From positions 109,729,040 to 109,793,039 of the forward strand of contig CM045987.1 in the NCBI GenBank assembly GCA_025175895.1: 64,000 nt of DNA, written 5' to 3'. How positions within the stretch are numbered: the stretch's first letter is position 1; each line of letters starts with the position of its first letter. Source of the stretch: Wurfbainia villosa (lineage: Eukaryota > Streptophyta > Magnoliopsida > Zingiberales > Zingiberaceae). Under the pieces are notes generated by a model that was not told where the DNA came from, ran no database searches, and worked only from the letters and a program-made list of their open reading frames with translations. The position numbers and the translations under genes are program-made. This document shows positions 11,498 to 23,040 of the stretch, in pieces.

Positions 11498-12717
11498 TGT
11501 AAGGGAAATCTCTTGCCGTAATATGGTTTTGATGGTGTGGCAAAGGGTTTAAGTTAGTGTGTTATGATGATTTGATATGTGCGTTGAAGTCATGCAAGAC
11601 TTAGTAATTCGCACATGGAGCCGTGGCAAGTTTCACATCTCATGACTCGTGCCTTGAGTCGGTGAAGGATAGCTTTGCGGAAGCCGTGCGCTTGGAGCAT
11701 CCGAGGGACCGCCGGACGAGGAGCCTGGAGTGAAGCCGGAGGAAGTAGACTTCGAGGCAAGATACGCGAAGGAGCATTGCAGAGCCGTGCGCCTGATGCT
11801 GCCGAGGGACGTGGCCGAGAACGAAGAGAACTTCGAAGGCGAGGGACTCCGAGATATGAGAGTGAGCGATTGTAACCCGGGGAAGGGTAGCTCTTAGGTG
11901 AAACTTAGCCATTTGGCCAAGTGTCGGATGAGTTTTCCCGACACCAGTCGACTGCCATGTCATGGTAGTCGACTGCTCTGAGTCGATGGGTTGATCGATC
12001 GTATAAGACCGTCAAGGCGGCGATCGCCATGGACCGGCAATGATCGATTGATCGGCAGCCGATCGCCAGGTGGAATGGCAATGATCGATAGACTGCACGC
12101 GCACGTAATCGGAGTCAACTCGATCGGGCACTCGATCGATCGAGCACCGGTGCCGATCGATGGTGCCATCAGTCGACTGATGCCAATACCGTTGGATGGA
12201 ATCCAACGTGGAAAGCGGCCGTTGTTGGGCAACGGCTACGGGATCAGTCGACTGATCGAGGGCATCAGTCGACTGATCCTGTGTCAACGGGAAGAAACCC
12301 TCTTCCTCTATAAAAAGGAAGGGGGTAAGGGTTTGGGAGGCTAATGCTTATGCTCTAATACTCTCCCAAAGTTCCCTAAAGCTTTCCATCCTCTTACTCA
12401 AGCTTATTTCCATTCTATTTGTAAGAGGAGTGTTTGTAAAGGTTACCTCCACCTAGCTTGGTGCAAAGGAGAGACCAATAGTGATTGGGTTTCGGAGTGA
12501 TTCACCGTGGACGAATCGGACCGTGGATTAGCGGCGTAGCCGTGAACCACGTTATATCTCCGTGTTTGTATTGTCTTTGTTTTACTTCTATTTGCTTGTC
12601 TTAGTTTATTGCTTCCGCTTGCGCTAACGTTTTCGTAGACGAGCAAAATACGACATCCAACGAACGAGGGCTATTCACCCCCCTCTAGCCGGCCATTCGT
12701 ATCGATCCGAACCAACA
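11498..12717 (+). repeat. 3' LTR of element D
   Basis: 1220 bp, the partner of 7282-8456, with TATAAAAA at 12309-12316. It carries CAGTCGACTG at 12170-12179 where the 5' LTR has CCGATCG (7951-7957), one of several such alternations. Confidence 0.93.
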
Positions 12718-14037
12718 TGACCTAACGCAGCTCCTAATCCATATCCAATGGATTTTCACCCTTTATAATGCTTTCTAAAGCATATCCTAGGGTTAGGAGT
12801 GATTAGGAACCTTTTCCATAGCTGAACACGGGCTAAACAAACCTTTGTAGTCGACTCGACGAATCACGTCATCATTGCCACTCACATCGATCGCCACAGG
12901 CGATCGATCGATAATCAAAAATCTCGATTTTCAGCTATCAGAAATGAATTTTGGAAATTCATAAATAATTATACGTAATTCGAAAAATCGTGAAAATTCA
13001 TACGTATAATACTTATGACACACACAATGGGTGAAAAATATTTGAAAAATAAAATAGTGAGTTTGATACAAAACTCAAAACCATTGAAATTTTCAATGTT
13101 TTGACCTTATTTTGTATCAACTCTATCAATGGTGATTGCTATCAAAAGATAGACTTCACCAAGGTTTTTCAAAATGATTTTAAAATGTTTTCAAAACCTT
13201 ATTTTGGATCATATTCCTTGGGCTCTATGTACATGACTTGTACACATGCTCTCCCAATGATCCACAAATGAAACAAGATGAGTTTTAGTTCATCTAGATA
13301 CAAAAACTATGCACCTTGAACTCAACTCATATCCTAGCATCTCACATGTATCTAAGGTGTATAAAATACACATACATGTCAATTTAATGTGAGATGTGGG
13401 TTTTGTTCATCCTAATCTAGGGTTTCATGCATTCTCTAAGGCAACCCTACTTGATTCCCTTATAAATGGGACTTCAAGTCATGTCATAGTCCTTAATTCA
13501 ATTTCAACCAAATTATCTTAAATGCATGAATGATTATGGCATTAGAAATGTTATAAATAAGCATATGCTCATAATCATGATGTCATGACATAAGATGAAA
13601 TCTAAAAACACATGACATTTGAAACCTTAATCCTAAACATGAACATGACATATAAAATCATAGAACTAGGCATGATGTCATGACATGACATATGACACTC
13701 AAAGCATGACATATAAAATATATAGGTATAGTAATACCTAAATTTTAATATTAATTGCCATTTGATATAGTCAGATGTATTTTGCCATATTATCATTAAT
13801 CTCCCTAGTGTGCCAAAAACCCAAAATGGCACACTAACACTCTAAACCCTAATTGTGCCAATTTGATCATTTTATCAAACTTCATAACTAATATTGGCAC
13901 ATCCTAAAATCTTTTAGGATTATAATTCAACCCTATTTCCAAGGTATCCATAACCTTGAAAATAACCTAAAATGCCACCTTTATCATGGTTGAGTTAACT
14001 ACCCATCCACTCAAGGTTGACACATCCTAAACCCACC
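12718..14037 (-). other. Non-coding region of element C between gag and element D
   Basis: It matches the non-coding region of E (about 35760-37090) in inverted orientation. There is no gene. It contains many CATGACAT-type repeats (about 13560-13710), which the E copy also has. Confidence 0.7.
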
Positions 14038-15783
14038 TAGCGTGAATCAATCACGCTCTTAGGAACCCAAAACTGATTTGAGCTCCTAGGATTAATTAGG
14101 TATTCCTTAGGGATAACCTCGCTAGATACCTTCCTAATGACCCTCCAGGCTTGTTAGCCTTGGTCATTTGGGTCTTACCTAGGTTGACTCTAGGGGTAAC
14201 TCCCCTTGCAACCTTCTTAGTGGCCACCTAGGTTTCCTAGAAACCCTAGCCACTAGGCACACCCTTTGGTCAACTCTAGGGATGACTTCCCTATTGACCT
14301 TGGTCTTCCTAGATCTAGTTTGTGTCCCATAATCAAATGGAACACTATGGTAAGCTACCTTAGGCTTAGGTTTGTGACCCAAACCTTGCTTGCCTTTGGT
14401 TGACTTTTGACTCTTAGGTCCTTGGTGTTGACTTTGACTTTTGGACCTTTGACTTTGACCATTAGACCCTTTAAATTGATTTTGTATCTTATTTAGGGTC
14501 TTTTCAATTTTTTCAAGCCTTGACCTCAAGACTTGATTTTCCTTTTCTAATTGCCCAATTTTAGAATTTTGATTTAAATCTTGGGCATTGGACTTCCTAG
14601 GCATATGTCTAGTCCATTTAGGGTTTAGACCTAGGTGCTCTTGCACCTTTCTAATTGTCTCCCTAGGTAAAATTGATCTTGAGTTATTTGACCTAGGTTT
14701 GTCTTTAAATAAGTTGTTTTTAGGGACATTAGTCCCAAATTTCTCCCTATTTCCTACATGGACTCTCTTAGCTCCTAAGCAAAAATATTTATTCCTATTA
14801 GCATGCTTTTCATAAATTGCAAGAGAATTAACGTTCCTAGCATGCTTTTTAGCATTTAAATTAGAAGGTACATTACTAAAATGTACCTTAGGGTTAGCTA
14901 TAGAAGCTCCCCCTACTTGTGATGCTCCTCCTTGCCCCTTCTTCTTCCCCCTAGGGCATTGACTCCGATAATGCCCCTTTGAATTGCACTTGAAGCATAT
15001 GATGTGCTCCTTGCCTTTAGGTGTTGGGGAACCGGCATCCTTGACTTTTGGTGCCGGTGGAGCTTTCCTAATCTTCTTTGGGCACTTGCTCTTATAGTGC
15101 CCGGTTTCCCTACACTAAAAACATATTATATGCATTTTATTATTAACACATATGTTTAAGTTACCTAGGTTAATGGAGACCGGAATTGGACTTTGGGCTT
15201 CTTCATCTTGACCGGATGTCGAAGCTTCTTCTTGATGCTCCGGTGTTGAGGAAACTCTAATCTCCTCCTCAATCCTAGAAGTGGATGCTTCTTCCACTTC
15301 CTCCACCTCTTCCGATCCAGATGTTGATTCCCTATCAACCTCCGAATCCTCAAGCTCTTTGGATGAAGATGTACTTGCTTCTTTTTGAGCTTGAGAGGAT
15401 GAGCACTCTTCTTCTTCTTCTTCTTCTTGGACCAATGATGAGTTTTCATGGAGCTTTGCCACTTGGCTCCACAACTCCTTAGCGTCCATATAGTCCCCTA
15501 CCATACACACAATCTCATTAGGGACCAAATCAAGAATAAATTTTACTACCTTCATGTTTTTCTCGAAGGCTTGGAGTTGATCTTCACTCCACTTCTTCTT
15601 CTTGAGGAATCCTCCCTTTGGTCCTATTGGATAGCTAAAACCCTCCATCAAGATAGACCATTCTTCGAAGTCCCTCATCATTAGGAAGTCTTCAATTCTT
15701 GACTTCCATTGATTAAACCCTTCTTGTCCATAGAAGGAGTAAGGGATCGGTGTATTAATGTTCTATCCCAATTGTTCTTCCAT
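14038..15783 (-). pseudogene. gag: gag of element C (three lesions)
   Basis: Read on the minus strand from ATG 15783-15781, the frame stays open to about 14230 except for two TAG codons. The first is codon 7 (near 15763-15765). The second, at 15115-15117, lies inside the first zinc knuckle, where E has a Glu codon (CFECREFGHYKSKC). A one-base deletion near 14230 (CCTAGG against CCTAAGG in E) shifts the tail frame; the original stop equivalent is at 14038-14040. Order: degenerate UBN2-type region, Glu/Ser-rich acidic stretch, two CCHC knuckles, basic region, short coiled coil (about 14520-14600), basic tail. It is close to intact but cannot yield full Gag. Confidence 0.85.
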
Positions 15784-15842
15784 CTTCACCCTCTAGCTTC
15801 TTTGTCCTAGCTACTGGCGGTTAGTCCGTAGAAGAGCCCCGA

Positions 15843-15854
15843 GCTCTGATACCA
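15843..15854 (-). promoter_or_regulatory. Primer binding site of element C (initiator tRNA-Met)
   Basis: GCTCTGATACCA on the + strand is TGGTATCAGAGC on the element strand, two bases from the LTR end at 15857. Confidence 0.9.
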
Positions 15855-15856
15855 AT

Positions 15857-17419
15857 TGTTGGAGATTTGACGCCGCTAGAGGGGGGGGGGTGAATAGCGT
15901 TGACCGTATGTAGATGGAAAACGTTCGCGATTGTCTCTACAAGTCTCGTTATGCACAGCGGAATATAAATAATAAAAGCAATAACGAAAAGATACAATCA
16001 CGAACACAAGCATGATATAACGTGGTTCGGAACCGTAACGGTTCCTACTCCACGGATTGGGTTCGTACGAACCCTAGCGATGCCACAAACACCACTAAGC
16101 ACTAAAGCTCCTTCTCGACAACAAGTCAGAGGTGGAGAAATCTCGTACAATGAATTACAACAAGTAATACAAAGTAAACAAGCAAATACAAGTGAAAATG
16201 TAAAGAGCACTTTACAAACTAGGGTTTTGAGCGCTTGCTTGTCGGTTGCTTGGATGAGCTTGAAGGACCCTGAAATGCACCTGCAAATCGCCTCACCAAA
16301 GCCCCCAAAGAACTAATAATTGAGCCTTCCACGAACAGCTACTTTTATCCTCCATCGGGCCGATTTCGCTTAGCCGACCGCCATAAGTCCTCAATGACCG
16401 CCAAAGATCAGACGGTGAGACAACGGCCAATCCACGCTTGGACAAGTTCCAACGGACTCTGGCCGATCGCCAACATTGGAAGTCGACCGCCAATGCTCAG
16501 TCGACTAGCGATCGGCTACGGCGTTCTATGCTCGACAGAACTAGCAATGATCACGACTCTAGCCGATCGTCGAGACATCACGATCGCTAGCGAGCAATGA
16601 TCGCGAGCAATTCCAGCTCTAAATTGGCAGTCGAACTCAAGTCGACTCACGACAGTTGAACCGACCATATTGCCAGTCGACTGCCAACCTCAAACATGAG
16701 GTTTTAACCCAAGTATGGTGCCCCCATACTTGCTAGACCACCCTTAGCCTAGACCTAAGCCTTCTAGCCACCTCCATCAGCCTCACGCCTCTCAGATCCC
16801 TCCAAGTCATCCATGACTTGTTCATCCATCACGCTAGCCTCCAGGTGCTTCCCTCGGCTATGTCATGCTAACGGTGTCTACACCGCCAAGGCACATTGGA
16901 CTTACGCCGCCAAGACTCCGCTTGGATTTTACGCCGCCAACCATTGGACTTATGCTGCCAAGACTCCCGCTTGGACTTTACGCAGCCAATATCAAACCCC
17001 TTGGACTTCTCATGCCAAGACTCAAGCTTGGACTTTCCCTTGCCAACCCATGTTGGACTTTTACATTGCCAAGACCCATGCTTGGACTTTTCCCTTGCCA
17101 ACCCATGTTGGACTTCTCAAATGCCAAGACCATGCTTGGACTCTCCCTTTCCAACCCATGTTGGACTTTTACATTGCCAAGACCCATGCTTGGACTTTTA
17201 CATTGCCAAGACCCATGCTTGGACTTTTCATGCCAAGTACTCAAGACTTGGACTTTACCAAATGCCAAGTGTTCCACTTGGACTTTCCATGCCAAGTACA
17301 CAAGACTTGGATTTTCCCATGACAATTACATTGTCATATGTTTTTGTCGAAACATCAAAACATCACTCGAGTCAAACTCGAGTCCTGGTCAATCGTGACC
17401 TGGGCCGATTGCACCAACA
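15857..17419 (-). repeat. LTR of element C at its 5' end (right in window)
   Basis: 1563 bp. Compared with 5140-6722, several CAGTCGACTG sites are replaced by CGATCG-type sequence, for example CCGATCG at 16463-16469 opposite CAGTCGACTG at 5762-5771. The G-run motif is at about 15874-15898 and the CCAAG/CTTGG array at about 16870-17320. Confidence 0.92.
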
Positions 17420-17424
17420 AAGAG

Positions 17425-18683
17425 GACAAGAAGCGTGTCAGTTTTGTGACGGCAAGAGGGTTGTATGCATATGTAGGATGTCTTTTGGCTTAGAGAATGC
17501 TGGAGCCACTTATCAATGACTCATGGATAAATTTTTTGCGGAACAGAAGGACAAAAATGTGGAAGTCTATGTTGATGACATCCTCGTCAAGTCAAAAACC
17601 ACTCGGGATCTAATTACAGATCTGGATGAGACTTTTGCCACTCTGAGGTGGTACAACATGAAGTTAAACCCCAAGAAGTGTCTGTTTGGTGTAAAGAGTG
17701 AGAAATTTCTAGGGTATATTATAACCGAGAAGAGACTGCAAGCCAATCCAGAGAAAGTGCAAGCATTGTACAATATGAAGTCACCTACTAATCTGCGAGA
17801 GACTCAAAAGTTAGTAGGAAGAATAGTTTCCCTGTCTCAATTTATAGCCAGATCGACAGACAAGGGGTTGCCTTTTTTTCAGATTCTGCGCAAAGCCGCT
17901 AAGTTCCAATGGGATGACCAGTGTGAGCAAGCCTTCCAAGAGTTAAAGAAGTATTTAGCTGAACTATCTTTGCTAGCTAAACCAGTTTCAAGAGAACTAT
18001 TGTGGATGTATTTAGCTGTTTCAGAAGGAGCCATCAATTCAGTATTGTTGAAGCAAGAAGGTTTTCAGCAGCAGCCCATTTATTACACCAGTCATATCTT
18101 GAAAGGAGCAGAGTCACGGTATACTGAGTTGGAGAAGTTGACATATATTCTAGTTCTGACAGCCTACAAGTTGAGGTCATATTTTTTGGCCCATCCAATC
18201 AACATTTTGACTCACAGTGAACTAGGTAAGGTGGTGACTAAGCCTAATTTTTCAGGGAGGCTCGCTAAGTGGGTTGTGGAACTAAGTGAGTATGACATTC
18301 ATTACCATCCCCGAATAACTGTCAAGGCTCAGGCTTTAGCTGATTTCCTGGTAGAGGTACATGTTGACTCGAAAAACAGTTTGGCTGAAAGAGGAGAAGG
18401 GTTGGAGGCATGGGATGTCTTTGTGGATGGGTCTTCTGGGTCTACGAGCAGTGGAGTGGGGGTACTGTTGGTATCCCCCATAAAAGAAGAAACTCGCATA
18501 GCCATTTGCCTCAGATATCAGCCGTCTAATAATGAAGCAGAATACGAAGCCATCCTAGCCGGATACAAGCCGCCAGAGCTGTGGGGGCAACTTCTATCAT
18601 TATCCATTCAGATTCTCAGTTGGCAGTATCACAGCTCCAGGGTGCTTTTGTGGTTCGGGAAGAAAGATTGTAAAAATATTTGA
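17425..18683 (+). pseudogene. pol: pol of element A, middle: reverse transcriptase, RNase H and second RNase H
   Basis: It continues the gene split at 5134. The catalytic YVDD box is at 17568-17579 within a frame open from 17523 to 18683. The RT thumb (KFLGYIITEKRLQANPEKV) and the gypsy RNase H (LLKQEGFQQQPIYYTSHIL, then SRYTELEKL) follow. A second RNase H-like domain begins near 18410 (WDVFVDGSSGSTSSGVGVLL) with NNEAEYEAILAG near 18530-18560. A doubled RNase H is a recognised mark of the plant Tat lineage. A one-base loss near 17475 damages the start of this segment, and another near 18566 shifts the second RNase H relative to the B copy. Confidence 0.88.
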
Positions 18684-20105
18684 TGACTTTTGAAAAAGAA
18701 AAGGCTCATTTTCAGCAAGTCCTTCTGCAGTAGATTCCAAGAGGAAATAATCGGAAAGCGGATGAATTGGCTCGGCTAGCAAATGCTCTGGAAGAGGTGA
18801 GGCAACCCGGGGCGGTTTGCGTGGAAGTTCCCAGTTCCTTGGTAGTATATAATGTGGAGGAGGCAATACCAGGAATGATTAGAGAACTGACATCATGGCG
18901 TATTTATAGCAAGGGAAGGTTCTGGAAGAAAGGGGAGCGACATCTGTTTTGGTGACCAGAGCAAAATGGTTCACAATTGTGGATGAGGTCCTATATAAGA
19001 TGTCTTTTGGGTGTCCCCTATTGAAATGCTTGGGGAAGGAAGATGTCGAATGGGTACTTCATGAAATACATGAGGGATGTTGCAATAACCATTTGAGAGG
19101 AAGAGCCTTGGCGAGGAAAGTATTGTTGGCTAGGTATTTTTGGCCCACTCTTCAGCAAGATGCAGCCCATATAGTGCAGATTTGTTTAGCCTATCAAAAG
19201 CACAGCGACCGATTCGAGCGACCGACCGAGCTGATGAAAGCTATCGTTGCTTCCTGTCCCTTTGATCAATGGAGAATGGATATAGTGGGTCCCATGCCTA
19301 TGACACATTTACAGAAGAAATTTTTATTAGTGGCAGTAGATTACTTCTCCAAGTGGGTGAAGCTGAACCTCTCGCTAAAATCACTGAAAATTCGATAATA
19401 CAGTTTTTGTAGAAGAACATCATCTGCCGGTATGGAATCCCACGAAGGTTAGTCAGTGATAATGAGCGGCAATTTCAGGGTAAGAAAATTAGAGAATGAT
19501 GTTAAAGTCTCAATATCTAGCAGGCTTTCACCTCGGTAGCCCACCCTCAGGCTAATAGGCAGGCAGAGGTAACTAATAGAATACTCATTCAGGGGTTAAA
19601 GACTAAATTGGGTGTTCAGAGGGGAAATTTAGTGGATGAACTGTCAGGGATCCTACGGGCCTACCGAACTACTCCTAAAACGGTGACAGGGGAAACCCCA
19701 TTCAGCTTGGTGTACGGAACGGAAGCTGTTATCCCAGTGGAAGCCCTGAGCAGTCCTCGAGTCGAAACTTATGAGCCAGAACAGAACCAAATCATTCGAG
19801 GAACCGAGCTAGACTTGCGGGAGGAGAAACGGGAGCAAGCACGAAGACTAGCAGAATTTTATAAGCAAAGAGTATAACAAACCTTTAACAAAAGGGTGGT
19901 GCCCCGAAGATTTTGAGAAGGAGATCTAGTTTTACGCAAGGTCAACCCTGCAGAAGACCCGGAGAAGTTAGCTCCGAACTGGGAAGGGTCCTACATTATT
20001 ACTCGCCGAGTGGCGGGGTTAGCTTATTATCTAAAAGACGATCAAGGCAAGGAACTACCTTGGCCTTGAAACATTGTACACTTGAAATATTTTTATACCT
20101 TGTAA
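18684..20105 (+). pseudogene. pol: pol of element A, 3' part: integrase
   Basis: The zinc-binding end is recognisable from about 19030 (HEIHEGCCNNHLRG... ARYFWPTLQQDAAH), but the second Cys of the last CxxC pair reads Tyr (CLAYQKH). The catalytic core follows with FDQWRMDIVGPMP and FLLVAVDYFSKWVK (19260-19360), then a frameshift near 19380. The far end of the core is at 19608-19877 (AYRTTPKTVTGETPFSLVYG). The C-terminal GPY/F-like part reads KLAPNWEGSY at about 19968-19998, and the frame ends at TAA 20103-20105. Two TGA codons near 19915 and 20070 stand where Trp is expected. Confidence 0.87.
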
Positions 20106-20327
20106 GAGGTGTTTGGAAGGAGAAGTTTGACCTATTTCTTATGAACTATACATGCTACTCAACATGTTATCTAGCAGATGATGAATACAAGCATGGGTGA
20201 AAAATGAATATCATTGAACATAGTTTCCCGCTTATAGAATAGAGAAAATCAAAAGTAATGCTAAACATGGACGAAGCATTGTGACAGGCATCCCTGAGTA
20301 ACAAAAGTTTCAAAGCGACATGAAAAG
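20106..20327. other. Gap between integrase and the antisense cluster of element A
   Basis: About 220 bp without a recognisable gene. It separates the convergent ends of integrase (+) and ORF-d (-) and may hold their 3' ends. Confidence 0.5.
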
Positions 20328-22376
20328 TTACAATCTGAAGTGATCTGAAGGATAACGTCTGAAGCCAACTTCCCAGTGTAGAAAGAGTGCAAGTTGATTA
20401 GCTAGAGGTAGCCCTTGATCGGCATATTGCCGAACTGCTTCATTAAACCCGTCTTGATAAGTAGCCCGCATCAAAGACAGTAGATGCTCTTGTTGGTTCG
20501 GGTCGTTAGGGCACAACTCTTGATGAAACCTGGCACAATGCTCCTGGTGCTCTCGAAGAAGTTGACGCATTTGACAATACTGGTGCGATATTTGGAGGAT
20601 GACATCAGCCAAGGTGGATATATCATCAGCTTGGGAAGTTTGGCTCTGTTGTACGACTCTCGACATCTCCATCATGTCTTGGCGTATGGAAGCAGAAATC
20701 CCTTCCACTGCCTCAGTGTGAGCCTTGGTGCGAACAATCTCGCTACTCAACTGCTAAAGGGAAGTTTCTTGCCTGCGGAGACGAGCGTGAGCATGAGCTC
20801 TGGATGTTATTAAAGAGGAATTCTCTTGTACCTCCTTGCTTAGCCGCATGTGGAGGTCAGATATTTTGTCTGCATCCCATTGCTGTCGAGATTGAAGGAC
20901 TGCTATGGTTTCAGCATCCTTTTGCCTCTGACAGAGGAGTTCAGCTAACTGTTCCTGATAGTTAGCTAACTCTTGGGACATGGAAGTTTCTCTGTCAGTA
21001 GGAGTCGGGGCATTTCCATCCCTCTGCTGGGCACTTTGAAGAGTGGATATGAGTTCGGCATTTGTCTGTTGTTGTTCATGTAGTGCTGCTATGGCCCCAG
21101 TATCTTCCTGTCATTGGCGGTGAGCCTCAGCTAGTTGATCCTGACAGTGCTCCAGTTCCTGTAGTAAGAGGTGCTCCCGATCCTTGGCGGCGGTTTGATC
21201 CTCCAGCTATTGTTGAGCCTACTGTTGAAGCTGAGCTTGATATTGGGAGAAAGAACGTGCTAGTTCTTAGCAATTTACTAATGTCTGTGGGCCACCAATG
21301 AAGAAGGAGTTATTATTGAGAGGAAAGTGGTAGAATTAATCAAAGAAACTTACCAATTCCAAAATATGGCGTAGGCTTTCCATCCTTGGAGATAGCTCTT
21401 CCAGGTTGAGGATTTGAGCAGCCCGATTAGAGGAAGAAGAGTGGATAGAGGCTACTAAAAGAGAGGGTTCACTCATAATGAGTTTGAAGGGAGTTGAAGC
21501 AGAAGATTGTACTGCTGATCCTGGGAGGGGAAGGGTGATGTTCCAAGGAGTAGAAGTGGCTCTGAAGACATCAAGATATGTCGAAGGGGTTGCAAATAGA
21601 GTTGTTGCCAATAGACTTGAGGAAGCAGGAGAAGAAAAAGGGGAAATGGATGGTGGTTGCAAAATGTCAGAAATCACCTGTTGTCTGATAGGTGAAGGGA
21701 AATCTTTAGGGGATAATTCACCCGGCAAGGTGCCTGGTGACGCAGGTGCAGGGAGAGGCGATGAAATCGACAGAAGGTCGATGGCTGAGGGGAACACCGG
21801 GATGAAGGGTTCCTCGTTGGTAGGGGGAAGGATACCAGAGTCATGATATGTACTCAGTTGAGGAGAAATGCTTCCCAAACTTCGAATGGATGGGGAAGAC
21901 AGCGGGGATGTGAGCAGAATGTGTGAAGGCGAAGATGAAGGAGCTGCGGTTGAAATGGATCCTAATATTGGTGGAAGTTCAGAGGAAAGAGAAAGATCAG
22001 GAGGTGGATATCCTCCGCCTGCAGACGTGGGAATGCAGTGCCCCTTAATTTGACTTGATTCTGTAAGAAAGGAGGGGGTGACTTACGGATGCCCAGGATA
22101 GAAGGCGAAGAGACTGGCGAGCTAGGGCTTGTTGGTGATATTAAAGAAAGAGGAAAGAATTATAACGATGGAAGGGCTACGCTAGGCGCATGTGACGCCA
22201 CAGGGGAAGAAGTTGCAGAGAAGTGAGGAGGAGAAGTGGATGCCGAAACAAGGGCGGTGGGGGGCGGATGAAGATGAAATGGGGGGTAGAAGTGGCGCAG
22301 CATTAGTTTGTTGATCTTCACTTCGCCTAGACCCTTGACGGTATTCTACTAGCAGTTATTGAAAGATAGAATGCAT
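20328..22376 (-). pseudogene. Antisense ORF-d of element A: Ser/Pro-rich and coiled-coil protein with a candidate intron
   Basis: It runs opposite to gag-pol. The ATG at 22376-22374 lies about 130 bp below a minus-strand TATA box (22508-22515). The first part is damaged in this copy (TAA at codon 7, then frameshifts). From about 22020 to 21355 it encodes a Ser/Pro-rich stretch ending ...ESLRHILEL. GTAAGT at 21353-21348 and CCACAG ending at 21285 bound a 69-base candidate intron; skipping it keeps the frame. Downstream to 20328 almost everything is a Gln/Glu-rich coiled coil, interrupted by in-frame TAG/TGA codons (for example TAG 20754-20756) mostly next to Gln codons. The function is unknown. 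Extra opposite-strand ORFs are known in Tat elements. Duplication copied its first part to 24868-25332. Confidence 0.68.
21285..21353 (-). other. Candidate 69-bp intron of ORF-d
   Basis: Donor GTAAGT directly follows a Leu codon and acceptor CCACAG precedes ACA. Both sides are in the same frame and both lie in helical, Gln/Leu-rich coding sequence. The size is near the lower limit for plant introns. It is inferred from splice motifs and frame only. Confidence 0.6.
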
Positions 22377-22507
22377 CTTGACTTTCAAGGAGGAAAGAAA
22401 ATGCAGAAGTTGTCTACCGGGCACAGGGAGGTAGACACTGGCGAAGAGGAAGAAGAAGGTTAAAAGCTGAAAGGGGACAAAAGTGAAGAAGAGGAAAGAA
22501 GAAGAGT

Positions 22508-22515
22508 CTTATATA
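22508..22515 (-). promoter_or_regulatory. TATA box upstream of ORF-d
   Basis: The minus strand reads CCCTATATAAGACTC. It is conserved in the duplicate at 25464-25474. It lies about 130 bp before the ORF-d ATG. Confidence 0.6.
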
Positions 22516-22599
22516 GGGTGCAGGGCATGCTTATAGTGATAATTGGGCTTCAGAGCAAAGGTGTGGGCCCTTAAGAGGTGTGAAATTGTAATCTATCTT

Positions 22600-23040
22600 T
22601 TTTATGGCCCGTTATCAGTCAGAACCGTTATCCTCGCACAGTGGAAGAACTAAGGAATAAGACTTCAGAGAAGAGGTGTGGCCCCGAGGAGATTCACAAT
22701 CTATCTTTCTTAAGGTATGACATCAGCCAGAGCCGTCATCCCCATGCGGTGGTGGAACGGAGGAGTAGGGTTTAAGGTAATACACGTGTGAAGAGCGGCA
22801 GAGTAAAAAATGCATTCTGACTTGAGGGGGAAAAGCCTTGGATCGGGTCGTCACACTTTTTTATGGACTCGACGTTAGCCGAAGCCGTCATCCCCATGCG
22901 GTTGTGGAATGGAGGAGTAGGGTTTAAGGTAAATACACCTGTGAAGAATGGCAGAGTGAAATATTTCTTCCGATCTGATAGGGCAAAGCCCTAGATTAGG
23001 TCGTCACATTTTATACGACTCGGTTTCGGCCGAAGCCATT
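22600..23040 (+). repeat. ~150-bp repeats ahead of the 60-bp minisatellite (unit 1)
   Basis: Blocks with GCCGTCATCCCCATGCGGT, GGAGTAGGGTTTAAGGTAA and GGGTCGTCACACTTTTT recur at about 22735, 22885 and, in shorter form, 23036. The same array lies at about 25680-25997 in unit 2. No gene is seen. Confidence 0.75.

Larger units (their letters stand above)
7282..12717 (+). mobile_element. Element D: gag-only Sirevirus-type LTR element (TR-GAG-like)
   Basis: The LTRs are 7282-8456 and 11498-12717, each TGTAAGGG...CCAACA, with TGACC on both sides (7277-7281, 12718-12722). The empty target is preserved in the related element E at about 37081-37100, where GGTCA occurs once. TGGTATCAGAGC at 8459-8470 is an initiator-tRNA-Met primer site. 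Five AGGGGGAG tracts precede the 3' LTR. The only gene is an uninterrupted 564-codon gag (8520-10214). With LTRs, primer site, polypurine tract and gag but no pol, it fits the non-autonomous TR-GAG class and needs enzymes from another element. Confidence 0.93.
5140..17419 (-). mobile_element. Element C: gag-only Sirevirus-type LTR element
   Basis: The LTRs are 5140-6722 and 15857-17419, bounded by TGTTGG...CCAACA, with AAGAG on both sides (5135-5139, 17420-17424). The primer site GCTCTGATACCA (15843-15854, reverse complement of TGGTATCAGAGC) and the polypurine tract (6723-6736) show minus-strand orientation. The only coding content is a decayed gag (14038-15783). There is no trace of protease, integrase or RT, and the homologous element E also lacks them, so absence of pol is a property of the family and not a deletion in one copy. 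Element D is nested at 7282. C interrupts the RT of element A. Confidence 0.93.

Noticed and set aside
22070..22110. A 26-bp GTAAGT...TTACAG segment in ORF-d that looks like an intron
   Set aside because: Far below the minimum plant intron length; the sequence can be read through in frame in unit 2.
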